Part shown: positions 10,610 through 30,400 of the stretch, piece by piece | Layout of the letters: every line of letters begins with the position of its first letter | Numbering within the stretch: position 1 is the stretch's first letter | Assembly: GCA_034620365.1 (NCBI GenBank) | Contig: JAQGEQ010000163.1 | Span: forward strand, 310,001 to 374,000 | DNA: 64,000 nt | Reading direction: 5' to 3' | Source: Pegea sp. RAD2-039 | Taxonomy: Eukaryota; Chordata; Thaliacea; Salpida; Salpidae | Translations under genes and position numbers: made by a program | Notes under the pieces: model-generated | Seen by the model: only the letters and a program-made list of their open reading frames with translations | Told to the model about the DNA's origin: nothing | Databases searched by the model: none

Positions 10610-12137
10610 CCCAAAACTGTAAGCTGAATCTCACGAAAGTCAATCTATATAATCAAATTTATTCATTTTTTTTTATATAACTAATTTGTTACACAATCAG
10701 CATTCACTAAACCAACTGTGAATTCCTGAATAAAGTCAGCAGCTGATAGTTTATATTGTATAATTCTTGTGTAATTATCCAGAAGCAATTATCATAATAT
10801 TGAGTTTGTGAATATACAAGTGAGGTTGGTGAGTTTGTAGGTCATCAACCAACTCTTACTGAGCATTTAACTTCAGCTAAATCACCAAAGTCTTTTAATA
10901 GCCTAAAGTAGTAGCTATGATGTATTAGGTGGGTTTTCAGCTTGTCACTTCAACTGCCAAAGTATTCAACAACTTCAAGTTATATAAATATCAAGCACTG
11001 TCGCTGCTATCATGTCAGACACATAGCTCATCTGATAGATGAACATCAGTTTATTACTTACGAATCTCTATTTATTTTCAGGAAATGTAAAATCGCCACA
11101 ACTAGATACACCAGTAGATGCTTTAAGTATTAAATTGTACATTGAAATTAGGAAAGAATATACGGAATTGATGTTAATACACAAATAAATGTGATTTATA
11201 AGATAATCTTAAATTAATTAGGACCACCAATGTAAAGGTGATGATGCTTCAAGCTACTGGCTTATCAGTAAACTTTAGAAAGAGTCAAGCTTATGAAGTA
11301 CATCAGACGTTGAAAAAGAACTGAGAAAATTTCTTCAGTTTTTATGACAAGTTTGCCATGAATGTTAGATAAATGAGAATATCATCAGATATCGCTGAAA
11401 ACAGAACTTAAATCTTTTCATTTGTACCCGATAACATGCATGAACCCAACAAATGAAACATAATAACAAGCTGTTACAGAAAGACTGCTCCAAAACCCAC
11501 GTGATTACCAGGACCACCATTCAGTTGATATGTTCTCTCAATCAGTAGAGGTATACACTTACATTTGATGAATACAAACTATTCGAAGAGGTTAAAATAA
11601 AAAGGGCTTTGTAACCACAAGAATATTGAATGGGTTACTGAGTGAAAAACAATTACAACTGCAGTAACTCCATCAAGCTTTCCTACAGTAGATTACTTAG
11701 AAGTGTGAAAATGAACTGAACCATACAAGTAGTACGATCGTGTCATCGAGTAATTGTAGACAATTGAGTTAAAATCATCGTTCAGTAAGATGTGTTGCCA
11801 CAAGTAAATGAAAAAAAAGCGTTTGTGGAATCGAATTATTTGTAATTTTAATAGTAGGAATAACCAAACGAGTGATCTACAGTACAATCAGCCATCTACT
11901 GACAACTTGATCAGCCTTCTAACACAGATCTACTCCTCTCATTACCCTTACACCCCCCCTTTTACGTCAAGCATCATGTTTCACTCGCCGTTACAAAACT
12001 TCTTCCATTGAATTTGTGATGTTTCTTGCAGGTTGCTGGTTGCAAATGCAGCTTCACGGGTTTCATTTTACTCGCTAAAACAATAAGTAGTTACAACTTG
12101 AAAAGCTGACAACATTTCAAAGTCAGAACCTGAAGTT
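10610..12137. other. Unassigned, probably degenerate sequence
   Basis: Base composition is more even than in the other intergenic DNA, as if formerly coding, but every frame is broken by stops and I recognise no protein. It lies directly downstream of the UPF1 stop codon. A decayed mobile element is possible; part of it may be UPF1 3' UTR. Confidence 0.4.
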
Positions 12138-18754
<6,617 letters not shown>

Positions 18755-18856
18755 TTTAATGTTAGATTATATCAAAAAACTATTGATTTACTGAAAAACA
18801 ACAATTTACAAAAAGGAACAAATATCTCAAGATGTACAAATGATAAAAGAATAAAA
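18755..18856 (-). promoter_or_regulatory. Intercistronic gap with splice acceptor
   Basis: 102 nt between the SPC25-like stop and the UPF1 ATG. On the minus strand it contains a strong polypyrimidine/acceptor (ttgttgtttttcag) ending about 45 nt before the UPF1 ATG, with no exon upstream to pair with it inside the gap. This is the layout of a trans-splice site in an operon; it could instead be a 5' UTR intron reaching back into SPC25. Confidence 0.5.
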
Positions 18857-19387
18857 TCAATATTTAGATTTACTGCAAGAAAGTTCTTTCAATAATTCCT
18901 CTTTTAAAAGCCTTCTTACTTTTTGTAAAAATTGAACAAACTCATAACTTTTTAATACTAAATTATCTAAACTTTTTGTTTGAGGGTATGACTCTTCAAT
19001 CAAGCCAGAAGAAAAATTGAACAAAATCCAAGCTGTCATATCAGGTGATTCTATAATCAGTTTTTTAAACACAAATTTAACTTTGTTTCCATTTATTTCA
19101 TCTATAGACAATCCTGTCAGATCTGTTATGTTCTTTATATATGCAGCATATACATTAGTCAACTCAGTAGACTTGGTGACATCTAAATTTTCATTACTCT
19201 TATTTATTTCAAATTCGCACAACTTTTTTTCCACAAGTTTATTTTTCTTTATTTCAGATAAAATATTTATATTCAATTTCCTTTTTCTACTATTCAATTG
19301 ATTAAAAAAACGTGAAGCCTCTTCCAACAAGGAAATGACTTTCTCAGGTTTTTTTGAAGAATTTAGATCAATATTACCAGTATCCAT
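18857..19387 (-). CDS. SPC25: SPC25-like kinetochore protein (176 aa)
   Basis: Probable Spc25, a subunit of the NDC80 complex linking kinetochores to microtubules. A single uninterrupted exon. The first ~100 residues are rich in Lys/Glu/Leu/Asn and could form the coiled coil. The C-terminal ~75 residues match the Spc25 globular (RWD-type) domain in pattern: LTGLSIDEINGNKVKFVFKK, a strand ending ILFNFSSGLIEE, then SYEFVQFLQKVRRLLKEEL, which parallels the 'NNFSAFL..VRKAF' helix of animal SPC25. It is shorter than human SPC25 (224 aa). ATG at 19387 is the only reasonable start. Assignment is by remembered pattern, so another RWD kinetochore protein remains possible. It lies directly upstream of UPF1 on the same strand. 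Confidence 0.6.
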   Translation of the reverse strand: MDTGNIDLNSSKKPEKVISLLEEASRFFNQLNSRKRKLNINILSEIKKNKLVEKKLCEFEINKSNENLDVTKSTELTNVYAAYIKNITDLTGLSIDEINGNKVKFVFKKLIIESPDMTAWILFNFSSGLIEESYPQTKSLDNLVLKSYEFVQFLQKVRRLLKEELLKELSCSKSKY

Positions 19388-22300
19388 ATCAACATGGAAT
19401 CTAATAACAAATGTTTTATTTTTAAGATATTTTAAAATTTAATCGACAATACAATCGTTTGAATCTAGTTTTAATTTAGATGATAAGTTTAATCTAAATT
19501 TATGATGAAAAATAGTTCAGTCCAGTTCTTAATTCAGTCCCAACAAAGTAGTTCTTATTTATAACTTAAATTTATAACTGAAAATAATTACATACATATA
19601 AGTAACTGTGTAGATTCATATACTTAAATAAATACCATAGAAGAAAATTATTAAAGTATATAAATACTAATTCAAAGCTTAAAACCAAAAAATATATAAA
19701 TTAAATGATATTGATTACAATATAAACTAACTTTCAAAAATCATAAAAAATATTTCAGTTTAAAAAAATTTCATTTGAGAAAACATAACTGGTAAAGGTG
19801 TTAAAGTTTAAAGTTATAAAATTATTTTATATTTATAGATAAATACAATTCATGACTTAATTCTATACAATATAATATCAACATAATATACATGAAAAAT
19901 AATGATTTAAAAATTTGACAATAAGAGATAAAGTAAAAGATTTTTTGAATATTAAATAGTTTAATTAATCTCGAATAAAAAAATATTCAAACATTACTTA
20001 ATTATATATATAAGTGAATACAACACAGCTCAAAATTTAATGAGAAGCTTAAATAAAACTTCAATTATTTTGGTTTTTAACGATAAATTTAAGGAAAGGT
20101 TGAAAACGTGACGGCTAAAAAAAGGTTAAACAAAAATATAAAAAATTAACACAGTTGGCCTAGAATCACATAGATACTTGGATCTGAATTTTAGTTTTTC
20201 TATGGTAACCTAATATTGTTGTAAAATTGTAATTTTTGAATTACCTTTCATATCAAACATAAATACTATTATTGATGAAAAGTTAAAAAAATTATCAATA
20301 AACAACTGTAAAATACAACATGCTTAATTTTCTACTAGTTAGTATCAGAAAAAGAATGTAACTTTGTAAAGAAATTAAACAAAAATCCTTTATCACCGAA
20401 ATAGCAGGAAAACATTTGCTTGAAAGTAAAAGTAAGTAAATATTTGAATATGATAATTAATAAAAGCTTAAGTTAAAATAAATATAAGTTTGATAAAGCA
20501 TTTACAGAGAGTAAATGAACAGAAGTACGGAGTACAGAAGCATAAGTCTTACCAACCGGTTCAAAAACAAATAAGTTATCTACACCTGTAATCATCAAGT
20601 GCAAGACTTGATTAAAAATGACGCTGTTAAATTTATAAATATGCTTATTGCTTGTAACTTTTTTTATTTTACAAAAAATATATACTTAAGAATAAGTACA
20701 AAATAATATAAGCTGTATTCCTATATGAATTTAATTTTAATTGCTTTTGCTATATTTAATACAATAATTAAAAAAAATATTTTATTCTTTTAAGCATATC
20801 TCTAAAATTGATCCAAAAGATAAATTCATGCATCGCATAATAATGACTTCATGGAGAAGAAGGTTGATTTTGCTTCCGTTTATTGTAAATGTGGCAATAT
20901 TATTAAAATTGCAGTTTATATGAAATCTACCCACAAAAATTGAAATTTTAAAAGTTTTGAGACCATTTCTGGGTATTCAGCAAATCAAGCTGATTGAATT
21001 AAAATAAACCATCTGTTTTAAAACAAAGATAAATATTAGGTACACTAAAGTTATTCACTGCAAAGGGTAACTGAATATATGATAAGAGGATGCAGTTAAA
21101 AGGAACTTCATATAAGTAAAAAGCCGAAGACTTTTAGAAATGAACTCAGCGACTTAGTTCTATTCATTCTAAACGGAATTCTTAGATTGTGGTAAGAATT
21201 TCGAAGTGATGTTAGGTAAATAGAAAAATTAAATAACAAAATCATCGATATTTTTCAGAATAACCCATTTGTAATGTAAAATTAAGACCCATGCCTTAAT
21301 CGAAAACAGCAGTTTTAAACTTTTTTCATCTGAGAGCTCTGGTATCTTTTTATATTAAATATATATTAGTAATAAATACACATCTATATATTGCTTTTGA
21401 AGGCATTTGAGTTTAAAGAATCATCATTAAGAAGCAAAGGTATGAATTATTATGATTGTGATTAACTTGAATCCATAGACTCGAAATCGACTCTATAAAC
21501 TAACTAACAGTTGAACTAAAATTAGATTCATTCCAAATATTTTTGACAGAGCTTGCAAACTAAAATGTTAATCTGTGATTTGAATATAAGATTGATCTTA
21601 TATGAAAGTCGTAACGATAATTTTGTATTTCTGAATATTTAGAACAGTTTATCATTTATTGATTAGGAGTACATATAAGTTATGCTTTGAAGTTTCAGTG
21701 ACGCTGATTGAATTTATGCAAGTGAAACACAAATTTTTAAAATTCAAATCTGAACGAGATAACGTATTTTCTTGTCAAACTGATCAAACTTTGACCAATT
21801 AACACTTTGAAACGTAAATAGACTCGCTAATAAAATCAAGCATAAGAAATAAATTCTAGCATAATATCGTTAAGTTATTTAATATTTGGACAGAATTTAA
21901 TACTATGTATCATTAAACCTTAAAACTGTATAAACGAAAAGATTTTAAAAAGCCATTTTAGTCTGTTCTTTTTACTATAATTATGAATTTTATAAATTCT
22001 TCTGCATTTTTCTTGTATTTCATTTATTATTTACTTGTGCAGAAGTAAAAGTGATATAGGGTGTAGTCGTTCACTCAATAATTATTTCTATTTAAAGAAT
22101 GTTAAACTTATTTTTAATTCTATAGTTTTTGATGAAACATTTACTTAATGTGTAATTATTGTTTGATTTTCTGCTCTTTTCAAATAATCAAATCTGAATT
22201 AAAGCAATACAGAATTATTTTTCTAATTTTTTAAATCATTTTTTTTTCAAAGCTTGTTTGTATGAAGGTTATTTGAAATATCTAATTATTATTTCTGGTT

Positions 22301-23035
22301 TATTTTTTTATCAATTAAACTTTGGTTTAATTTCTTTAAAACTTTATTCTAATAACTTTTAGTACATTACACAATATATATTTATCCTTATTTCTATAAA
22401 TCAAATATTTTCATTTTATTATCATTTATAATGTCTAATGGATTTGTTAAAATAAAATAATATTTAAAATTTATTATTATTTAGTGCTATTTTGATATTT
22501 TATTAGTCTTTTTTTAGATTGAACAATATTTTTTCATGTTTTTTAAAATAATTTCTTTTGTTTTAATCAATTTGATTTTTAATTTTTATTTTCTAAAAAA
22601 TCAAAAAAATGTTTTCTATATTTTTATTACTTTCTGAGTATTTATAAGCTGATGCTATTTAAAATTTATCTTTTATCTTATTTTTATAAACAATTTTTTA
22701 TGTTTTGTTGATTGTTTAAACTATCACTTAAACATAATAATTGAATTAAAATTATTCATAATATTTGTAAATTTAATTAATAATTTGTTTAAAAGTTAAA
22801 CAATTTTATTTATGAAAATTATATTCTAACTATTTTATAACTTATTAATGTTTAAAGAAGACATTTTTAAGAATTTAGACTTATATTACCATATTATTAA
22901 CATTAAAATATTAAAGAATTTTCTAAATTATGTCACTAGTTTTTATGTCTTTATATAAAATCTTTTTTTTTATATTTTACTAAGTTCTTGAATATTTGTT
23001 TGTAGAATATTTTTCTTTACACTTTTATTTCAATA
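19388..23035. other. Long AT-rich intergenic interval
   Basis: About 3.6 kb between divergent genes (SPC25-like leftward, RhoGAP rightward), so it should hold both promoters. No open frame of note, no recognisable repeat or RNA gene. 20.8-21.6 kb is a little less AT-rich than the rest; I cannot assign it. Confidence 0.5.
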
Positions 23036-24148
23036 ATGGCATTTAAAACACCTGTAAAGTCTTCAAAAGATCATGAAAAGTTTGAAGAAAGCCCAGAACC
23101 ATGTAATAATGATTATTATGTTTTTCTTCTGAAGCATAAAAATTATGAAATATTTGAACAGTTAACTATCAGTCATCTATCTCGTTTGCTTGAGTTGGAT
23201 GGAATGAAACTGAGTTTATTACGTGGTAGATTCAGACAGAATATCAGACCTAATAGTGAAAATAATGTTATTTTACTTGATGATGATGTTATTAACAGAA
23301 TACGTCAATTAACTTTACATTTAGCTAATAATTTAGAAACTGAAGGTTTATTTCGTAAGCCTGGAAACCATTTAAGGCAACATCAACTGATGCAAGCTCT
23401 TGATGATAACTTAAAAGTAAATTTTGAAGATGGAAGCTACACACCTCATGATAGTATTGGTGTCATAAAAATGTATTTAAGTAGATTAGTTGAACCATTA
23501 CTGATTCCTTGTAAATATTTCGAGTTCCATCATCAAGTTGCTAAAATGAATATAATAGATAAAGAAGGAAAGTTGAAAGTAAACAAAGCAAAGCGAATCG
23601 AAACGCTTCAGTTGTTGTTACTATTACTACCTAATGTATATCGTCAATTATTAAGAGGTCTTCTTGATTTGCTTTATCAAACTTGTAAAAGACAATCAGT
23701 TAACAAAATGTCTGCTGCAAACTTGGCTGTGGTGATTACTCCTCAATTAATCTGGCCTCGTGAAACCAACCCAATAGAACTTCAAAATGATGCTTTACTG
23801 TTTAATGATCACATTGCATTCATGATTCGTCATTCACAACGTATATTTTCGTGTCCATCTTATATAAGAACTATCACAAAAGCTCATTACTCCCAGCAAA
23901 CGCCGCCATATTCTCTAGTTGCACCATCAAGTGCTATTAAACGAACTGTTAGTCGATACCAACGAATTAGTTTGAATGAAACGAAAATGTCTTTAAACAA
24001 ACTTCTTGAAAAAGTAAATTCTTTTCCAGAATCAGATGAAAAGAATAAAATATTAAAGAATTTTGAAAAACATGCTAAAGTAGTTGAAAAACTGGAAAAA
24101 AAAGAAAATGAAAATGAGTCTAATCGTTGCACATGTCTTGGATTGTAA
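23036..24148 (+). CDS. ARHGAP19: ARHGAP19-like RhoGAP, intronless (370 aa)
   Basis: GTPase-activating protein for Rho-family GTPases; vertebrate ARHGAP19 acts on RhoA in cytokinesis. A single exon with ATG at 23036. The RhoGAP domain spans about residues 75-290: LETEGLFRKPGNHLRQ contains the arginine finger in the expected GLFR context, followed by IGVIKMYLSRLVEPLL and NKMSAANLAVVITPQLIWP. Outside the domain LLLLLPNVYRQLLRGLLDLL and AFMIRHSQRIF match ARHGAP19 specifically. It is shorter than the human protein (494 aa). The C-terminus ends CLGL, with another Cys two residues before, which resembles a CaaX lipidation box with Leu last. It stands alone, about 3 kb from its neighbours, in a region of intron-rich genes, so a retrocopy origin is possible. 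Confidence 0.87.
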   Translation: MAFKTPVKSSKDHEKFEESPEPCNNDYYVFLLKHKNYEIFEQLTISHLSRLLELDGMKLSLLRGRFRQNIRPNSENNVILLDDDVINRIRQLTLHLANNLETEGLFRKPGNHLRQHQLMQALDDNLKVNFEDGSYTPHDSIGVIKMYLSRLVEPLLIPCKYFEFHHQVAKMNIIDKEGKLKVNKAKRIETLQLLLLLLPNVYRQLLRGLLDLLYQTCKRQSVNKMSAANLAVVITPQLIWPRETNPIELQNDALLFNDHIAFMIRHSQRIFSCPSYIRTITKAHYSQQTPPYSLVAPSSAIKRTVSRYQRISLNETKMSLNKLLEKVNSFPESDEKNKILKNFEKHAKVVEKLEKKENENESNRCTCLGL

Positions 24149-27100
24149 ATTGTTTTAAATTATTAAAAGTTTTTCTAGAAATTGTTTTATTTGTAGCAAA
24201 CCTGAATTGTTGCCATAATGTGTTTTGAGCATTTTCGACTAAACGTTTCGAGTTAAAACTTTCTTGTTACTAATTGCTGTTGTCCATTTTTAAAGACATG
24301 CGAAGAAACGACCAATTTGTTCAGTTGAAATCACCTAAAGTGTTTTTTACAGATTGCATATGTATTTACAATTTCTAGTTTAAGACGCAACAAAACAACA
24401 GAATTTCAAGTGATATTTACAAACTTATTTTTAAATAAATACTAACAAAATCATATCACTGCTAACCAATTTTCTCTAAATTTTTACTGATAACATTTGT
24501 TCCAAGACTTATCGTCAAGTTAAAGTTTTTATTCAACCATAAAAACCTACAATAGGATCTTTTAATAACTTGAATATAAACAAAAATTAAATAAAGATTG
24601 CCAATAATGTTGAAGACCATCTAACTTTTCTTATCGTTTACTAATAAACGATGCTTATTTTTTTTATGCCAGTACGATTAACAAAACGTGAATCACTGTA
24701 AGATCAAAAGCCTATGTGTGTATAACATAAGAATCATAATTTGTACATATTACAAGAAAATAACCGAATTTGTTGTGGTTTTGTGTAGCAGCCTCATTAT
24801 TTGTTACACTTATTCACTATTAAACTTTATTTAGTAATTTCCAAATAAGAAAAATATTAAATCTGAAAAATTAACTTTTTTGAATTTATTTTATTTATAA
24901 TAGAACATTTATTGTAATTTTTTTTTAATTTTTGACAAATTTCTAATTTTTAGTAACAAAATCCTTAAATAATTTCTCAAACTTTTATTTAAAGTAACGA
25001 GATTTATTTGTAATTAATTTTTAACCCTTTTTCTTTTAAGTGGATTTTAAACTAACGTCACAAGAATTTCAAATCAAACTTTTCACCAATTTGAGTGATT
25101 CGAGCTTATAACTTTATTAGCAAACATCAAAAAGCTCTTACAATATTTTCTAGAGAATAATAAAAAATCTGAACAACATCTTTTATAACTATACGAAAAA
25201 AAACAGTTTTTTACGAGTAATTAAGAAACTGAAGAAATACGAGTTTTTTTTAAATCGAAGAAATTGTATTTGGACCTAACAAAATATAAATACGTCTTCA
25301 CAAGATCATACAACTAATTTTGAAATGAATTCCTTAGGTGATGAAAAGTTTTCAAATTTTTTGTTATTTTAAATTATTGATCATTTTGAATATAGGTGGC
25401 AAAGTAACTTTTATTTAATTCGGTGGTGATATAAATAAAAAAATTTGGTTGATAGTAAAGTAAACAACAGATTAACAAATAAAGCTGTTGATTGAATGCA
25501 TAAAATGCTTTAGATAGAAAATAGCTCAAAACTAAATCATATATCAACTTGTAAAGAGCTTTTGTCTAATCTTGAAGATCTTACGGTTGTCACTGGCAAC
25601 TTCTGGGTTGTTTCCATCAACAAAGTCCCCGAAAAATTGCATAAAGTAGCAAGATATTATCCTTTATACACTCACAAAATATAGACTTTGTTAAATCGGT
25701 TATGTTTTATCGAACGGTGAATAACTGTTAACTCCAAATTGTATTGATGGCAAACTCTCTTCTGGCTGTAGTCCTTGTTGAAACAGCTAGATATAAAAAG
25801 CAGATCGTACAGCAAGGAGAAAAAACCATCAACAGTACATCAACATCTTTGTAACCATTCGTCTGTAACCATCTTTGTAACCCTTTTTTGATATCTGCAT
25901 GCTTTCTTTGCATGCCTCATGCTCTATCTTTAAGGCTCAAATAACTGTTAATCGACTGAAACCGACGCTAAAATTTTAGAAAAACATCCATCTTATAAAT
26001 AAACTAATCTTATTATTTTATCCTAGTAACTTATACTTGTTACGAATTATTGAGGTATCTGTTGAATTTGGACATTTTGTCATTGTTTCGTACAATAATA
26101 ACTTTTGTGACTTCTTTTTTTAATAATAATTGTTCGCCTGCAAAAGTGTGACACTTAAAAATGGTTTAATTAAGAACAAATCTTTTTGAAAAATGTCTTG
26201 CACCAATACACTTGTAAAAAATACCTTTCAGGCAAAAGTATTGTTTATTTCTGTGTATTATTTATGCAAGCAAAGTTGTAAACAATTAAATAAAACTATT
26301 TTTTTTATTAAGAAAGTAATTCTTTATCTTATTTTTGATTTTTTGTAAGCTTTTTATTGCGCCATATTGAATAAATGTTTTTTATATCTGTTTCTATTGA
26401 AAGAAATTTATTACTTTTATTACTTTTCAAGTTTTATCAAATAATTTTTATAGTAAATTGTTTATATATCTGATTGAATTCAGAAGACGTAGAAAATATT
26501 TTTTACTCTAATGCTGTATTTAATTTTTTTTAATTATTTTTGAAAAACTTCTATAAAGTAGTTATTTATAATTTCTATTTTTCTAATTTCATTTAGTCAA
26601 TTTATATTCTAAGCTAGAAAATTTTGAATTTTTACAAAGTTTTCAAACATCATATTATTCAGAATTTTAAAAAATTAATATTTAATCTAGCACCATTTCA
26701 TTTTTAAATTTTGTTTAAAAATATGATGTAAGTAATTTTATTAACACGTGATTTATAATTCTATAAATTTCTTCATTTATTTTCTTATATTAAATATCTG
26801 GTTCATAGCTGATATTTTATATAAATCTCTGCAGTGTTTCTATTCTTTCTATATTGATTTTACTAAATCGTGATGATTAATACCTTTTCATTGTCTTTCT
26901 GTTTGTATTACTTTTATTTGTTATTTGTCATAAGAACTCGTACATTGAATAAAATAGAAAAATGTTTAATAACTAAACTGTAATAGAAATTAACTGTTAT
27001 TTAATAGAGTATTTGATGATGCTAAAACTATTTGAACCTCAATATTTGATATTATTAAAACCATTCATAATTTCTTTAATTTGAAATTATTTTTGATTAA

Positions 27101-27456
27101 ACTAAAGTAATTATCAATCTAATTCATTCTTAGATTTTTATTAATATTACTTTAATTATAGATGTTATTTCTTTGTTATATAGTTATACTCATACAAAAC
27201 TATGTTATCTTATAAATTGACAGAAATTTTAAAAATAGATATTGATTAAGTTGATGGTATTTAAGTTCTCTAACTGTTATCAAAAAGTTTTTATATTTTC
27301 TACAAAATTCAATTTTCTTGATTTAACTTTCAAAAGATAATTGTAAAAATATGTTAATCATATTTCAGTTTATATTTTCAATCTTATTTTGATAGTATTT
27401 CTACAACATTTTTATAATGATTTTATTGTTAGGAATGTATATTAATTAAGTATAAA
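24149..27456. other. AT-rich intergenic interval
   Basis: 3.3 kb between two plus-strand genes. I see no gene. A slightly richer patch near 25.5-25.95 kb has no recognisable protein. A good acceptor (attttattgttag, ending about 27432) lies 24 nt before the UBR ATG. Confidence 0.5.
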
Positions 27457-30400
27457 ATGGATTCAAATGTTCATGCTTTTTGGAAATACTTAACTTTTGA
27501 AGTTCCCAAGTGTTTAATCCCTAAAGAACAGTGGTCAATTGGAAATGTTCTCAATAAAGATCAAGCCAATTCCCTTATTGATTATCTACAAGTGTTAGTT
27601 TCTGCTTATTGAGTTTTATTTTAGTAAAATATAAACTAATATATTCAAATGATAAACTAATAATTTGTAGTTCTAATATCAAAATGAAATGAATTTCACT
27701 AACTTAAATAATTCCAGATGGTTGCTCGGTGGAAACTCAGCTTTAGTTCTAAATGAATTTAAGAAGATTAATAATCCTCCAGCTCTTTGTGGGCATTCCT
27801 TCTCATCAGGCGAAGCAACTTATACTTGCATGTATGAAAGAACAGTTTTTAATCTAAGAATAAATAGTTTAAATCTATAAATAGTGATTTTTAAAGTCTT
27901 TAAAAGTTGTTTATATCATAAGAAGATTTATTTTAGACAATGTGCTATTGATGGAACTTGTGTGATGTGTCAATCTTGCTTCCGAAGAAGTGAACATAAA
28001 AACCACAAGTATAAGGTTAGTAATCACTTGATCAGGTGACTATCGTGTCTTACTTCAACTTGTTCAAGATGCATTCAAGTGGAGGAGGAGGCTGTTGTGA
28101 TTGTGGTGATCTCGAAGCTTGGAAGAGTGGGGCAAGCTGTTCGTTACACTCATCAGCTGCACATTCTGTAGTAAGTCATTTACTTCTCATTTCAAATCAG
28201 TAGAAATTAATTTCAACATGTTCTTATTTTTTAGAAGGATGTAAGATCTTTAGTATCAGAAGATTTACGAACTAAACTGCAACAAAACTTTCGGATTATA
28301 TTCAAATACATCTGCACCAGCTTAACAATAACCAAAAATGAAAACATTATATTACCTGAAATCTTAACTCCACCACGTAATGAAAGGTGAACTACTATCT
28401 GAAACTAAACTCTTTTCTACAATCAGTCATGTTTTGTTTCAGTCGTTACTCTGCAATTGTAATATACAACGATGAATTACATACTTATGATTATGTGATA
28501 AGAACCTTAACCGCTGCTTGTAATTTGGATGCTAAGAAAGCTTCAGATTTCGCTACTATCATAGACAGAGAGGTTTTTATGTCTTTCTCAAAATCATATT
28601 ATTTATCATCAAATTGTCATGGTTTATGTTATCTGCATCAAGTTGTTATTTATCAGACCTATCAAAATGCAAATCACGAATTCTATGGCTTCTTTTGAAA
28701 CCAAATAAGATAATTTATATTTTTTCAGGGCAGGTCCATTGTAAAGTTGGGTAATAACGCCATTTGCATGAGAATTAAACAGCAAATTACACATGTAAGA
28801 TTTGATAACAAGTTTAATAATGTTGTTTCGTAGACACAATAGTCTGCTAGATTTTCAAATACTTCTTCATTCGTTAAAGGGGTCTAGAAGTACCGCGGAT
28901 CTACGTCATCTAAGAGCTCTTTTAACTTTTATTTTCCCAATTGAGGTGATTGCTCATCAGGAATTTGCAATCATATTACTATCTTGGATTACAGATCTTG
29001 CACAAAAATATGGTAAAGTTACTTTTAATCCAAATTTCAGTTCTTATGTTTTGGTTTTTTTTGTAGAAGCCATTCGTTTGATAGTTTCTGATATTTTGTT
29101 GGAACCTATCAGTGAAAATTTGGAGGTTTATACAGTTATTGGAAGCCTCATGAATTTAGATTCAGAAATGTGGAAAAGTATTTTGAAAAAATTATAAATT
29201 TGAAGATTAAATTTGAACTTTACAGGTTCTAGAAGCAGTTACTTTAAATTGATCATGTCAACTGTAGTCTTAAACATAGAAATGAAAAAACAACTTAGTA
29301 TACAATATACTCGTTTGTACCCCAAACTTATCACCGATTTCGTCTTTGATGATCAAGAACTAAGTGCATCAATCATGAGTTTGTCCGTTCAAATCTTCAC
29401 TGTACCATCTTTAGTAGGAACTTTTCTTCAATTTGCTAAAAAATTTAAGCGTCCTTACTTCAATCTGTCGTAACTTTTTGTGACTCAGCTAAATAACCTA
29501 CTCAATAAGATTTGTGGCTAATAAAGTTTCGATTTTAAAGAAATTAGTGTTTGCTTGATACTATTGAACTTTTTTCTTCATAAATACTTGTTCAGTTAAA
29601 GCATTTCCATTTCAGGCTTTCTATTTATGTGAAAACGAAAAATTCTTGGAACAATCGCTTCAAATAATTATGGAATTTTGTTGTAAAAAAGTTGAACCTT
29701 ATGAATCATTTGGTGGAATATCTGATGATGATCGCATTAATTTAGTTCTAAACAAAAAGAAAATTAAACAAAATTTATCGCGTTTTGGATTCGTTTTTCA
29801 TGACATCAGGTAAAAACATCGCGCTTTTCACAGCAGCACGCGATACGTCATTACTTTATATAGATCAATTTCAATCTGAAACCTTTTATTTCAAATATAA
29901 TTTGGAATATTCTTGATAAAAACCAACAATTTAGTTGTAGTGTTTAAAAACCTTGATCTAAATTTGGTTTCGACAGATACATTCTAACAACTGTTCCAAC
30001 TTTTTGGTCTGAAAAGTTAAAGACATCTTTCTTGGCTTTCATCAATTTATTCATCAAAATCATCGATACATTTGAGGTTTATCAACCAACCAACTCATGT
30101 CTTTCACTTACTTTTCTCTCTAAAGGGAATGGATTCTGTAGTAAGAGAGGTTGAACGACATTTAGAGATGGAACCGGAGTGGCAAACTGCAGTTTCTTTA
30201 CATATCCGATACATACCAGTCTTAAAACATATTTTTCAATGGTGTAAAACTGATGTAAGTTTACAACTTCTACATCTTCTCATAATTCACTAAATCTCTT
30301 TCTAGTCTGAAATCCTTCAAACTTCTCTGAAAATGACAATCAAAAGACTTGCACTTCATTATGATGAAGCTGACTCAAGACTTACAACTTTAAAATATTC

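Noticed and set aside
11808..12011. Small plus-strand frame near the UPF1 3' end
   Set aside because: No recognisable protein and overlapped by an equally long frame on the other strand; treated as part of the unassigned interval.
19017..19301. Plus-strand open frame of 94 codons
   Set aside because: It is the antisense of the SPC25-like coding exon and is only Phe/Leu/Ser-rich shadow.
23887..24132. Minus-strand open frame of 81 codons
   Set aside because: Antisense shadow of the RhoGAP C-terminus, which is Lys/Glu-rich and so reads as Phe/Ser on the other strand.
25728..25913. Minus-strand open frame of 61 codons
   Set aside because: No homology recognised and no supporting exon; likely chance.
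28812..28833. A 22-nt intron in the UBR gene
   Set aside because: It would restore the frame between exons 7 and 8, but an ordinary 85-nt intron ending at 28879 does so as well and gives a protein length closer to the family.
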